NCBI RefSeq assembly: GCF_021462225.1
Contig: NC_061795.1
Span: 47,766,880 to 47,830,879 of the forward strand
Origin: Girardinichthys multiradiatus
Lineage: Eukaryota; Chordata; Actinopteri; Cyprinodontiformes; Goodeidae
Reading direction: 5' to 3'
DNA: 64,000 nt
Positions 47,497-58,194 of the stretch are shown piece after piece. Numbering within the stretch: position 1 is the first letter of the stretch; each line of letters begins with the position of its first letter. A program made the translations under genes and the position numbers. Below the pieces are notes generated by a model that was not told the origin of the DNA, did not search any database, and saw nothing but the letters and a program-made list of their open reading frames with translations.

Positions 47497-49556
47497 GGAT
47501 ACCCTAGGCAGGAGGTCAATGATCGACTTTGTTGTCGTATCATCAGACCTTTGGCTGCATGTTTTGGACACTCGGGTGAAGAGAGGGGCTGAGCTGTCCA
47601 CTGATCACCACCTGGTGGTGAGTTGGATCCGCTGGGGGAGGAGAAAGCCGGACAGACTTGGCAGGCCCAAGCGCATAATGAGGGTCTGCTGGGAACGTCT
47701 GGCGGAACCCTCGGCCAGGGATGTATTCAACTCTCACCTCCGGGAGAGCTTTGACCAGATCCAGTGGGATGTTGGAGACATAGAGTCCGAGTGGACCATG
47801 TTCTCCGCATCTATTGTCGATGCTGTCGCCCGTAGCTGCGGCTGTAAGGTCTGCGGTGCCTGTCGCGGCGGCAATCCCCAAACCCGGTGGTGGACACTGG
47901 CAGTAAGGGACGCTGTCAAGCCGAAGAAGGAGTCCTATCGGCTGTGGTTGGCTTGTGGGCCTCCTGAGGCGGCTGACGGGTGCCGTGGGGCCAAGCGTGC
48001 TGCGGCCCGGGCGGTGGCAGAGGCAAAAACTCGGACCTGGGAAGTGTTCGGTGAGGCCATGGAGAAGGACTACCGGTTGGCCCTGAAGCGATTCTGGCAA
48101 ACCGTCTGGTGCCTCAGGAGGGGGAAGCAGTGCTTTGCCAACACTGTTTACAGAGGGGGTGGGGAGCTGCTGACCTCGACTGGGGACATTATCGGGCGGT
48201 GGAAGGAGTACTTCGAGGATCTCCTCAATCCTGCCATCACGCATTCCCTGGTGGAAACAGAGGCTGGGGACTCGGGGTTGGACTCTTTCATCACCCAGGC
48301 TGAAGTCACCGAGGTGGTTAAAAAGGTCCACGGTGGCAGGGCTTCGGGGTTGGATGAGATCCGCCCTGAGTACCTCAAGTCTCTGGATGTTGTGGAGCTG
48401 TCATGGTTGACACGCCTCTTCAACATTGCGTGGCGGACAGGGACAGTGCCTTTGGACTGGCAGACTGGGGTGGTGGTCCCCCTACATAAGAAGGGTGACC
48501 GGAGGGTGTGTTCCAACTACAGGGGGATCACACTCCTCAGCCTCCCTGGTAAGCCCTACACCAGGGTATTGGAGAGGAGAGTCCGGCCGATAGTCGAACC
48601 CCGGCTTCAGGAGGAGCAGTGTGGTTTTCGTCCCGGCCGTGGGACACTGGACCAGCTCTATACCCTCTACAGGGTACTCGAGGGTTCATGGGAGTTTGCC
48701 CAACCGGTCCACATGTGTTTTGTGGACCTGGAGAAAGCATTCGACTGTGTCCCTCGTGATGCCCTGTGGGGGGTGCTCCAGGAGTATGGAATCGGGGGCC
48801 CTTTACTAGGAGCCATCCGGTCTCTGTACAAGCGGAGCAGGAGTTTTGTCCGCATTGCCGGCACTAAGTCGGACCTGTTCCCGGTGCATGTTGGACTCCG
48901 GCAGAGCTGCCCTTTGTCACCGGTCCTGTTCATAACTTTTATGGACAGGATTTCTAGGCGCAGCCAAGGGCCGGAGGGGGTCTGGTTTGGGGACCAGAGG
49001 ATTTCGTCTCTTATTTTTGACGTGGTCCTGCTGGCCTCCTCTAGCCAAGACCTACAGCATGCGCTGGGGCGGTTCGCAGCTGAGTGTGAAGCATCTGGGA
49101 TGAAAATCAGCTCCTCCAAGTCCGAGGCCATGGTTCTTGACCGGAAAAGGGTGGCTTGTCCTCTTGAGTTTGGAGGGGAGTTCCTGCCTCAAGTGGAGGA
49201 GTTTAAGTATCTCGGGGTCTTGTTCACGAGTGAGGGAAGAATGGAGCGTGAGATCGACAGACGGATCGGTGCCGCAGTAATGGGGGCGCTGTGCCGGTCT
49301 ATTGTGGTGAAGAGAGAGTTGAGCCGAAAAGCAAAGCTCTCGATTTACCGGTCGGTCTACGTTCCTACTCTCACCTATGGCCATGAACTTTGGGTCATGA
49401 CCGAAAGAACGGGACACGCTGGAGGGACTATATCTCTCGGCTGGCCTGGGAATGCCTTGGGCTCCCCCGGAGGAGCTGGAGGAGGTGTCTGGGGAGAGAG
49501 ACGTCTGGGCGACCCGGTCCCGGATAAAGCGGAAGACGACGAGTACGTGTACAAGT
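47497..49556 (+). mobile_element. Rex3/RTE LINE, 5'-truncated, ORF open but RT box deleted
   Basis: The fragment enters within the endonuclease (MIDFVVVSSDLWLHVLDTRV, STDHHLV with the catalytic Asp-His) and runs through the linker to the RT. RT segments are ASGLDEIRPEYLKS, NYRGITLLSLPGK, QCGFRPGRGTLDQLYTLYRV, MCFVDLEKAFD (motif A) and VGLRQSCPLSPVLFITFMDR. A single frame of 679 codons is open from 47,519 to the stop at 49,558. However, the catalytic FADD box is reduced to F-D (49,016-49,021): six bases coding Ala-Asp are gone. After HELWVMTER (~49,405) a large deletion removes about 100 codons and shifts the frame. A further ~26-nt deletion lies near 49,508. The copy cannot be active, although it looks intact by frame. 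Confidence 0.93.
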
Positions 49557-49649
49557 AAATAAATATTAATTTAGCTTTACTAGTCATGTCAAGCTTGCCT
49601 TTAAAATTTAAAACATTGAGAGCTTCTCTCAGGTCCCCAGGAGAGTTTA

Positions 49650-50800
49650 TTCACAATCATGGGCCATCGATGCTAAAAGATGCTTCTCTGTATGGTTTGG
49701 TACAAACTCTGAATTAATAAAAGATGTGGATATGCTGACCTGAGGGGTTGAAATGTTGTAAGATGTGAAAATCATCAGCTCTTTCTTCTGCAACAAAGAA
49801 GGCATTGTCTGGATTACCGAAACAGCCAACTATCTTGCTCAGGGGTTGGTCCTTGGCCCATGGTCTGGTCTCCACGATGGAGTACAGCCGTCTGTAATGC
49901 ATGTCATCCCTCACTTTCTCCCACCTATTTGTACGCTTGTAAGAGTCCTTGATAAATATGACAGCTTTATTCACAATGGAGAAAAAGGAAACACTTTCTA
50001 TCACAACACTCGTGGTGTCTTCTGACCAAGACTGACCACATGTGCACAGCACCAGATGTGCACTTAGTTAGGGGATGACAGTGCAGTGGGGAATCCCTTG
50101 TACTGGCCTTGCACGTTTGTTGCTGTATCTGTAGATTTACCGACACAGTTCCAGATATCAGTATCAGCCTTTACCAAAGTTTCCTCAAGTAGTTGAACCA
50201 CATACTCTCCTGTTGATGAGCCACATAAAAAGCCACAGATGAACTTTTTATGGACCGTGTCAGTCACATACCTGAAGAAAACAGCAAACCAGTTTGTGGA
50301 GGTAACATCCTGTGTTGTATTTATCTGCAGATGCAACCTTCTGCCTCCTGCCTCCCTTACTTACCTTGAAATGCTTTATTTGATCAAGTGGCTAATGATG
50401 CCGGTTATTTTGTTAACAGATGTGTTAGAGAGCAGTGTAACAAGGGATCCTCTCCCTTTAGCCCTAGTTTAGTTTAGGTTTTTCTTTATACATTCACTAA
50501 CATGTTCTTAGAGAGAAACATTGGATTTGGCAAGACGTTTCCATGATCAAGAGCCATGTTTTCCCAAGTGTATGCAGCCTCTAACTTAGTGTCCCTGTAG
50601 CTCAGACCACACTTTCCAATGACCTCTATCACGTCTATGACACGGCTCATGAATTGACATTTTATTCTGACCTCTTCAAGATGAAGTAACATTTATTTTT
50701 CTCTGAGTAGACTTCCTATCTCTGCTTGGTTGCGTTCATAAAATATGATTTTTTCTGGATGTACTTGGTTTCTTTCATGCTCTTCTATGATGTTCATGCT
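49650..50800 (-). pseudogene. hAT transposase of the ZMYM1-like group, decayed
   Basis: In minus-strand order: RVIDVIEVIGKCGLSYRDTK (50,640-50,580), a gap, then NTTQDVTSTNWFAVFFRYVT (50,320-50,260; matches the QMDTTQDV box), VQLLEETLVKADTDIWNCVG and STDTATNVQGQYKGF (50,140-50,085). SFFSIVNKAVIFIKDSYKRT (49,990-49,930) and RRLYSIVETRPWAKDQPLSK (49,895-49,836) follow. These are consecutive segments of the DUF4371/hAT transposase fold seen in ZMYM1-like proteins of fish. Frames are broken between blocks; the C-terminal dimerisation region is absent. Confidence 0.8.
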
Positions 50801-51154
50801 TTCATGCTTTCATTCCACCTTTAACAAACCCTGTCACTTCCCAATGGCTTTGCATATGCCGAACATACTGTGCAGTACAGTGATTTTTTTTCTCACAGTT
50901 TTCTTTTAATACCATCTTTGGTTTCATAGAAACACATCCCTTTTCTGTGGGGCTGTTGAAGATGGTAGAAAAAAACAGATCAACATTTTGGAGCTTTGGA
51001 AAAAAGCTTGGAGCTTGCATAAAAATGAAAATCTTCATCCTTAACTCATTGCATCCTTGACTCAGTTCCCTCTGTGCTGGACCCTGCCTTTTCCTCTGCA
51101 TCTTGTACTGCTAGAGCTGCATGAAAAGAACATCACTGTTAATAAACATTGGCA

Positions 51155-51628
51155 ATAACTCATGAGACTCTCCCCTCTGGCAGGAGGCTGCGGTCCATCC
51201 GGACCAAAACCTCACGCCACAAGAACAGTTTTTTCCCATCTGCCACCAGCCTGGTTAACAAAGCCCGGAAACCACCCTGACATTCTCCCTTTCCCCAACA
51301 CCCCCCCTTTTTTGCTGACAGGACACCTGTAACCTGTAACTCTATGCGTTACATTAACGCTCAGCATAGACTCCTGCTTTATTTGCACAATGATCACCTG
51401 CACTGTTGTATTGCTCTTGCATCTTATACTGCTCTATATTTACTCTCACTCACTTAAAACTGTGCACATATATTTATATTATATTGTAGATATGTTTATA
51501 CTGTTTAATTTGTACTGTATTGCACCGACTACGCCAAAACAAATTCCTTGTATGTCCAAAAACGTACTTGGCAATAAAGCTTTTCTGATTCTGATTCTGA
51601 TTCTGATTCTGATTCTGATTCTGATTAA
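51155..51628 (+). mobile_element. LINE 3' terminal fragment with (GATTCT)n tail
   Basis: The start encodes RLRSIRTKTSRHKNSFFPS (51,190-51,246), a typical end of a fish LINE ORF2. It is followed by a UTR with 'acttggcaataaagctttt' and seven or so GATTCT repeats (51,585-51,626). Clade not certain (Rex1- or L2-related). Confidence 0.75.
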
Positions 51629-52730
51629 CACTGGAAAGAAAACTAATCTCTAACTTAGAAAGCCATTAACATAACTGTAGTTGGAACATCAACATTTGGC
51701 ATCTTAACCTCCTAGAACCAGTGAAATTCAGTCCAAATCTAGGCTCTTTAATACCTGATAATGTGAAAAAAATTATTACTTTTCCCTCAAACATACACTT
51801 CCACTTCAATTGACGGATCTGGCAAATTACTTTTATCCGGAGTGAGTCTTCTAGACACTCATATTTGTGATTAAAGGTTTTACTTATTTATACCTTGTAC
51901 ACATTTGTGGACATGGACAAAATGATTAAAACCAGTCTCTATCATCAGATAAGCAACGGTGCAGAAGCCTCAGTTGGTATAAAAGAGAAAGAAAAACATA
52001 AGTTTGAAGGAAATATCTTTTCAGCAGGTTTAAAACAAAATTGGTTTGGACTACAGCCCTAGGATCTCAAGAGGTTAATATAATTCTATGCAAAGACCCA
52101 TTGCCAACCCAGTCCTGCACACTCCCCCTGTACCTGTTAGTGTTTATTTGGTGGTTCCTGCTCCACTTCCCAGCTTCTTTTTCTCCTCTTCCTCATTCTT
52201 CTCCCCCTCCCCCTCCTCTTCCATCTCCTACTTCTCTTCTTTCTCCTGTCCTTCCTCATCTGTCTTTTCCTCCTCACTCCTATGACTGCCATTATCCTGT
52301 CCCTTTTCATCACCTCCACCACTACAACTCACACTGGCCTTGTCAGCTACTAATAGCAATAGAAACAACAATGAGAAACGTTGTAGCACTTTTGCAAAGA
52401 ATTCACAGTATTAGAACACAAATACAATATAAAATCAACATATGAAAATCGGTACAAACACAGATGCACAGTAAATGAATGACTCACTTTATTTGTATTT
52501 CCTTGAGCTGGTAAAATAGCTATATATTAATGTAGAAACAGAACAGGAAAACAGAATGTATAGCATATTTATTACAATATTATGTTTTGAATGTTGAAAA
52601 CAGACTCACTCCTGAGATATGTTTTATTTTGCAATAAATAAATGTGTGCCTTTTTTCTGGTCAGCCAGTATGGATTGATTTTAATTTTAATTGATAAAGC
52701 AGATTAGTGATTTATGTTTGTATGGACCAC
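51629..52730. other. No gene seen; pyrimidine tract
   Basis: Contains a TCC/TTC-rich tract at 52,165-52,285 and A/T-rich flanks. Confidence 0.45.
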
Positions 52731-52734
52731 AGGA

Positions 52735-53790
52735 GTGGTCCACTCCTGACAGCTCCAAATTGTCCTTCAGAGGTCCAGGCTGGATGCTGTTATAAACATT
52801 GAAGAAATCAAAGAACATGATCCTGACAGAGCTTCCAGGCTTTTCCAGGTGGAGCAGAGCTTGGTGCAGGAGGTAGATGATGGCATCATCCACCCCGGTG
52901 TCAGGCAGGTAGGCAAACTGTAGCGTATCCAAAAAAACCTGACCAGGGAGCAAAGATGTTCAGGACCAACTTTTCGAAGGTCTTCATCAGATGCAAGGTC
53001 AGTGCTACCAGCCTGTAGCTGCAGAAGTCCTTTGGATGTGTGGTCTTCTGCACTGTTACCGCAAAGGAGGTCTTTCATAGCTGTGGTACTTTCCTCAGCG
53101 TCAGTCTCATGTTCAACCAATGGCGGATGCTGGTCTCTCAAGGAGGGGAAGCTCAATTTCAAGATTGCTGATTCGCTCATTTAGCTGTCTATCAAAAAGG
53201 GATTCAGCCTCAGACAGATCAATCATCATGCAGAAGCTGAGCGTCCGGGCCAGCCAAGGCCAGCCCACTGCCCCATAGATCCCCAGAGAGGCTGAGCGTC
53301 CGATGGGCGGGACAAAGCCCAGCATTTTTGCTTCGCTATTGAACTCACTGTTATAGCACGGTGAAGCTGCGGGAATGAGTGAGAGGAAAGCCTCGTCGTT
53401 ACCAGTGATAAGAAGCTGATTCTGAACAAAAGTTGAGTGCATTGTAGCGCATATTTTGTCAATGACATGAACACACAACAGTATATATTTGATCACTTAT
53501 GTTTTGACATGGTGACCTGTCCAGGCTGTACTCCACCTCTCGCCCATAGACTGCTGGAGATGACCCCAGAATGCTCCCTGGGCGCCGCACAATGGCAGCC
53601 CACTGCTCCCTATAAGGGATGGGTTAAATGCAGAGGACAAATTTCGTTGTAATGTACATGTGCAATGACCAATAAAGATGATTATTATTATTAAAAAAAA
53701 CATGTATTTCAGGATGCCACACAGTTGATCTGCGCAGCACCTCAGGAGCCTGGAGCTGATGTCATCCAGATCTGCAGCTTTTCACACCTT
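52735..53790 (-). mobile_element. Rex1-like LINE RT fragment, interrupted
   Basis: The minus strand starts at ~53,790 with AADLDDISSRLLRCCADQLC and GILKY (53,706). It is then interrupted, and resumes at ~53,115 with LTLRKVPQL, TVQKTTHPKDFCSYR and LMKTFEKLVLNIFAPW (52,985-52,940). GVDDAIIYLLHQALLHLEKP and VRIMFFDF (motif A) follow to ~52,735. In related LINEs the two parts are adjacent, so 53,130-53,700 is an insertion. Confidence 0.8.
53130..53700 (+). mobile_element. Unclassified retro-inserted sequence inside the LINE fragment
   Basis: It splits the Rex1-like RT and ends with 'caataaagatgattattatt' and a poly-A run (53,693-53,700), as retroposed sequences do. The piece at 53,515-53,565 ('gacctgtccaggctgtactc') is like the SINE body, while 53,590-53,680 ('gggatgggttaaatgcagag') matches another common fish repeat end. 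The first 300 bases hold a 127-codon minus-strand frame that I do not recognise. Confidence 0.55.
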
Positions 53791-54930
53791 GATCTTTCGT
53801 AACTCGTTCCTCACCTGAAATGTTAAAAAGGACAGGATGATAGGGGCTGTTTGATGGAGTTCTTTGAAGCAGAGGGGGTGGGTGACGGCTGAGAATCAAG
53901 GGTTGTGAAGTACAGGGAAGAGAAACAGGCGGTCTTCAGACCTGTACTGGAAACAAGTTCAACTTTGTGCCAAAAATCAGACATAGTAGCTCTTGCTTTG
54001 GTTGTTCAAAACCCGGGTGGCCCTTAAAACATGCCTGGCTCCCCAGACCCCCACAGCACTGACCACAAAAATGCCCTGGGGAATAGGGTTGTAAGCCTTC
54101 TCCAGAGCAAGAAAACCCAAGAGAAACGAATAGTGTTTAACCTCAGTTCTGAGAGGGTTAAACACTAAATATAATAAGTCCTGTCCCTTTTATACAAGAT
54201 GAACGCACTGCAGGAAAACTTGCAGAATTCCAACATTTCTGCCGTCATGCAGTAGGTGTTCTGGCACAGTGACGTCAGCATGGGTCCTCTGAGGGTGACA
54301 GAGTTCATCTGAAAAATGCATTAATTTTAACATGAGCCTTGATTTAAACAGTTGCCATGTGAGGAGGAGGGGAAGAGTCCTGTGTAGGAGAAACTTCAAC
54401 TCTTCAGAATGAAACTTCAAACAAGTGAAGAATTAAGTTTACCAAAACTAAAACTGCCCCCATCTCTCTCTTTTCATGTTATCAAGCTCTGAAGTTTCAC
54501 ACAAAGGCTCTCTGTGCACTTCAACCCGTCCCACAGGTTAGAATCTCCTCTCTGTCAGTCACCCAAAGCCATTCACTAATGAACGACCTGCTGATTTGAC
54601 GCCTTTCTTTCTTTCCTTTCCATTTCACTTTTTCCTCCTCTTTGCTTTCATTTACACTCCATTCAGAGACCCTCTCCCCTACAGAAATAACAGGCACAGG
54701 AAAGCACACATAGAGGCGTTAATGGAAACATACTGTAGAGCCGGTTGCCCGGTCTCACAGAGGAGTCACTTTAACTGGACTGGTCTAATTATAAGGTGTT
54801 GTTGTTCACTTTTGGTCCAACGAAAACAAATGCAAACTCACTAACATGAGAATGGTAGTAGATGCAGGCAGACTGTACATGTGAAATATTAATTGTTATT
54901 TTTGTTGGGGTCATCCATTTTGGTCGCACA
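53791..54930. other. No gene seen
   Basis: Mixed sequence with several short frames on both strands. A splice-framed exon could not be defended. Confidence 0.4.
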
Positions 54931-55070
54931 TTTTGAGATGCGCAGCTCAACAGACGTTGCAGCTCTGACGTTACTGGGAGTATAAACCGGCTGAGATGCA
55001 GAGCTTCGTTGCCATTTCCCGCCTGTCTCACAGGACAGCGCAACGGAGGCGCATATCTGGAGAGACAAAA

Positions 55071-55332
55071 GCTCGCAGGCGAACTTTTGCTCCACAAGGC
55101 CATTCAGCTTGAAAGCTGGAAATCTGTCTGATACGAGAAGATCAGGAGATTTATTTACCGATCGAAGACCACGCCGACACCCGGCGCAGGTGGAAACCTA
55201 CAGAGGTTCTATGTCCAAGGAGATGAGTTTACCTCCTTGTGTATGCAGTCGACTAACGGTTCATCTTTTCCCCCCCTGGACGGATGAGAACTTTACCGTT
55301 TCTTTCCTTGATTTGATCACAGACATGTGATC
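55071..55332 (+). repeat. Direct repeat, copy 1
   Basis: About 93-95% identical by eye to 56,881-57,149. Two reading frames stay open across much of the repeat, one of them reading DENFTVSFLDLI near its end. Confidence 0.85.
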
Positions 55333-55370
55333 AACCTCTCTGGGTTGACCAACTCTGGGTTCAGGCAGAG

Positions 55371-55895
55371 GTGCAAAAACCACTGGGTGCAAGCAGCAAA
55401 CCATCCTTGGTGACAAACCAGGTTGCCAGCTTAGAGGAGCCCAAAGAACTTCTCAGGCCCTCGTCTGTGCCAGACATGGGCACCTCTGGGACACAGCTGC
55501 ACCCAGCCACCCAGAAAACACCTCCCAGATGCAGTCATGCATCATTTCTTCACTCTTTAAAGAACCCAGGTGTGAAGCCTCACAACCCCAAAGTGGTGGA
55601 AGATGTACACCTGGAAACCATGTTCATACCAGAAGTGCTTCTAGTTTTCTGGCTAGAGAAATTATCAACTGGTAGTGAGCTGTATGACCGCATGTGCCAA
55701 GAAGATCCCCTTTTAACTGAGGCACAACACAGCCACACACTCCTCTTAGCAGACAGGCTCCGCCCTCTCCTTAAGACAGCCAGAGTGTGCACCTCCAGTG
55801 TGCAGATTGGCATAAAACAGTTCTCCCAAGCTTTCAGCATTGTTCCAAGAGACCAAAGGGTGTCACATCAGCCTACGCCGATTACTCTCCTGTAG
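55371..55895 (+). CDS. Unrecognised 174-codon frame inside the LTR-type element
   Basis: A frame between the direct repeats, with a Pro/Ser/Thr-rich first half and a helical second half (LVFWLEKLSTGSELYDRMCQ, HTLLLADRLRPLLK). The position after the first repeat suggests a gag-like or pol-linker product, but I do not recognise it, and the frame is cut where the integrase-like sequence begins in another frame. Confidence 0.35.
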   Translation: MQKPLGASSKPSLVTNQVASLEEPKELLRPSSVPDMGTSGTQLHPATQKTPPRCSHASFLHSLKNPGVKPHNPKVVEDVHLETMFIPEVLLVFWLEKLSTGSELYDRMCQEDPLLTEAQHSHTLLLADRLRPLLKTARVCTSSVQIGIKQFSQAFSIVPRDQRVSHQPTPITLL

Positions 55896-56220
55896 GGGGC
55901 CATAGGAGCTACAAAGCCACACTCCACACCCTCCAACAGATGGCGTACTGGCCTCCAACGTCTCCCGACACTCAGGTCTAAATCCAAGGATGCTTAACCT
56001 GCTGCCAGTTTTAGTCATTCCAGCCAATCAGTCAACCTCCGCTTCAGCAAAGGGGAGCTACATTACTTTGGTTCCACCTTCAGACCAACTGGGTTGGACC
56101 AGCTCCAAAATTAGAAGGAGGTAACAAATTCCTCCTAACTGTGACATGCAGCTTCATTAAGTCAGCACCGAATGACACAGTCATCCCAGCTGCTGCTCTT
56201 TTGCTGAACCAGATGAAGTT
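55880..56220 (+). pseudogene. Retroelement integrase remnant
   Basis: YSPVGGHRSYKATLHTLQQM and AYWP (55,882-55,965) fit the zinc-binding H2C2 region of retroelement integrases (GGHRG…TL…WP). After a stop, NWVGPAPKLEGGNKFLLTVT and CSFIKSAPNDT (56,084-56,180) fit the start of the catalytic core, including the WVGPLP and LTVTC.FTK landmarks. The core Asp-Asp-Glu triad is not complete here, and stops and deletions break the frame. Confidence 0.7.
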
Positions 56221-56402
56221 CTACATCGAAGTCTCCTGCACAAGAACAGAGCTTGTCTCCATGTCCGTGAAAGGAGAGACCAGTGCGTAGGACCAGTTTA
56301 AATAGGTGCATGTTTCATAAACTCACACTAACATGCACTAACCACTGACAACTTTCTTCAACAGGAACTGTTAAAAATATAACTACCTTTCAGGTATACA
56401 CA

Positions 56403-56792
56403 GTGTTAAACTGCAAGTACCCTCTGCATGCACTGCAGACCCTCACAGAAATGATTAAGAATGATTTAATGGACACACATGCTGCCAGAGATTTCATGCA
56501 AAGTTTTATTAATAGAGGTTGGTTTACTATAGGCGGTCTCACCGAGGCATGGATACTTACTTGGCGAATTCTGCTGGATTTAGTAGAGAAAATCCTAAAG
56601 TCCACCACAGCAGACACCTTGCAACCTCCACAAACACACCTGACTTATAGCCTAAGTAGTGCAGTTCCATTATTATTATTATACATTTTTTTTCTTTCCC
56701 TTTTCTTATCTAAAAAGTTTAGAGACAGGAGTTATGTTAAATCCCATCATCATTTGAAGGAACTAATGTGTTTGGACCTAGACTCATGTTAA
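56403..56792 (+). CDS. Unrecognised frame with a membrane segment, before the second direct repeat
   Basis: About 129 codons. The last third has a strongly hydrophobic run (VPLLLLYIFFLSLFL) followed by basic residues, like a membrane anchor with a short inner tail. Its place just before the second direct repeat is where an envelope-like gene would sit in an LTR element. No family match is claimed. Confidence 0.35.
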   Translation: MLNCKYPLHALQTLTEMIKNDLMDTHAARDFMQSFINRGWFTIGGLTEAWILTWRILLDLVEKILKSTTADTLQPPQTHLTYSLSSAVPLLLLYIFFLSLFLSKKFRDRSYVKSHHHLKELMCLDLDSC

Positions 56793-56880
56793 ACGTTGGT
56801 TTTTGTTGAGATAACACACTGCATAGTTGGTTAGAAACCAAGATTGATTCCTTCACATTTATTGACCCATGGTTCGTAGC

Positions 56881-57149
56881 GCTCGCAGGCGAACTTGTGC
56901 TCCACAAGGCCATTTCCAGAAGAGCTGGAAAGCTGGAAATCTGTCTGATACGAGAAGATCAGGAGATGTATTTGCCGATCGAAGACCATGCCGACACCCG
57001 GTGCAGGTGGAAACCTACAGAGGTTCTATGTCCAAGGAGATGAGTTTACCTCCTTGTGTATGCAGTCGACTAACGGTTCATCTTTTCCCCTCCTGGATGG
57101 ATGAGAACTTTACCGTTTTTTTCCTTGATTTGATCATGGACGTGTGATC
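56881..57149 (+). repeat. Direct repeat, copy 2
   Basis: Partner of 55,071-55,332. It differs by scattered substitutions and a short length difference near 56,918-56,932. The same frames remain open. Confidence 0.85.
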
Positions 57150-58194
57150 CCCCCCCTCCATTTTTCTTCAGACCTGATCCCTCCTCAACCGGTGGAGAGC
57201 AGAAATCAACGTCAAAGTAATTTTGTTCTTTTTACATTAAATTGGATAGATACATTTAGAGGTCTGGGCAGGATGAGGCATAGTTAAGGTGATGTAGTAT
57301 CACCAGTAGTTAATCTCATGTATTAACTTGTTGTATGCAATACCAATTTAATTATATTATGCTGAGCTGTGTTTTGATTTGGTGCACAAGCGCTGCTGAA
57401 TTGTGTGTGGTTAATGTTTTGTCTGCCTTATCTCAAATCAGCCAGGAGTTAGAAGTTGGACTTTTAAAAGTTTTTTATTCAAAGCATCTGCGGTCTGGGC
57501 CTCGCCCGACCACTCTTTGTTCCAGTTTTATTGCTGGAGATTTTCCACTGAGTTCCCGCCTCAGAGATTTATGACCCTTTGTCAAGATTTGGGGCGTTCG
57601 GCTGGTTGTGGCTAAAGGGACGTGGCTTCACCGTTTTATCAGCTGATCGCTGCAATCGAGACATCAGAACACCAGGAGGACTTCTCTTTCCATTTAACCC
57701 AAATTACACATTTTGTCCATAAAACTACTGGTTTGATCTTCATAGACACTAAATGCGCATATATGTTTTTCTTTTATTATTATTGTTAGGTAGTCATTGG
57801 TATTCCCTTTGTGTAGAATAGTGCTTGTTAGTTAAGTGATGGTTTTGGACCAGAATAATGGTATATCAGGATTATTCGGCTTCAATAAATCTTCATACAT
57901 GTAATTAAGAGAAGGGTTTGTGTTTATTTCATGCAAGAGTGATTTATCTGTCCAAACAAGGTCAAAGTTCCTCCACCTTTGGTGGAGCGGTTGAATAAAC
58001 AGTGACAGTTGGTGGTTTTGGTTAATAATTTGTAATTATTAAAGAGCTTTGAGCCCATAATCACAAAACCAGAGGACATCTCCGATTTCTATTCGTAAGT
58101 AATGATTTTTGGTTAAGAAATTAATTTTTTTATGATTTTAAATTATAATTCTTGATGAATACTACTTAATCAATAATCATAATCCTTACATTTT
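57150..58194. other. No gene seen; possibly further retroelement UTR
   Basis: Contains AATAAA near 57,885 and a block at 57,990-58,090 that could be leader or LTR sequence. No coding frame supported. Confidence 0.4.

Larger units (their letters stand above)
54931..57149 (+). mobile_element. Deleted LTR-type retroelement bounded by direct repeats (tentative)
   Basis: Two direct repeats (55,071-55,332 and 56,881-57,149) enclose ~1.5 kb with an integrase remnant. A TATA-like 'gagtataaaccgg' at 54,988 precedes the first repeat. The layout of repeat, coding remnants and repeat suggests an LTR element reduced by deletion. Against this, the repeats do not start TG and end CA, and the sequence left of the first is not repeated left of the second. 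A segmental duplication involving element leader sequence is the alternative. Confidence 0.5.

Noticed and set aside
47543..48331. 262-codon open frame on the minus strand
   Set aside because: It lies antisense to the Rex3 coding frame, whose GC-rich codons create the shadow. No domain is seen in it.
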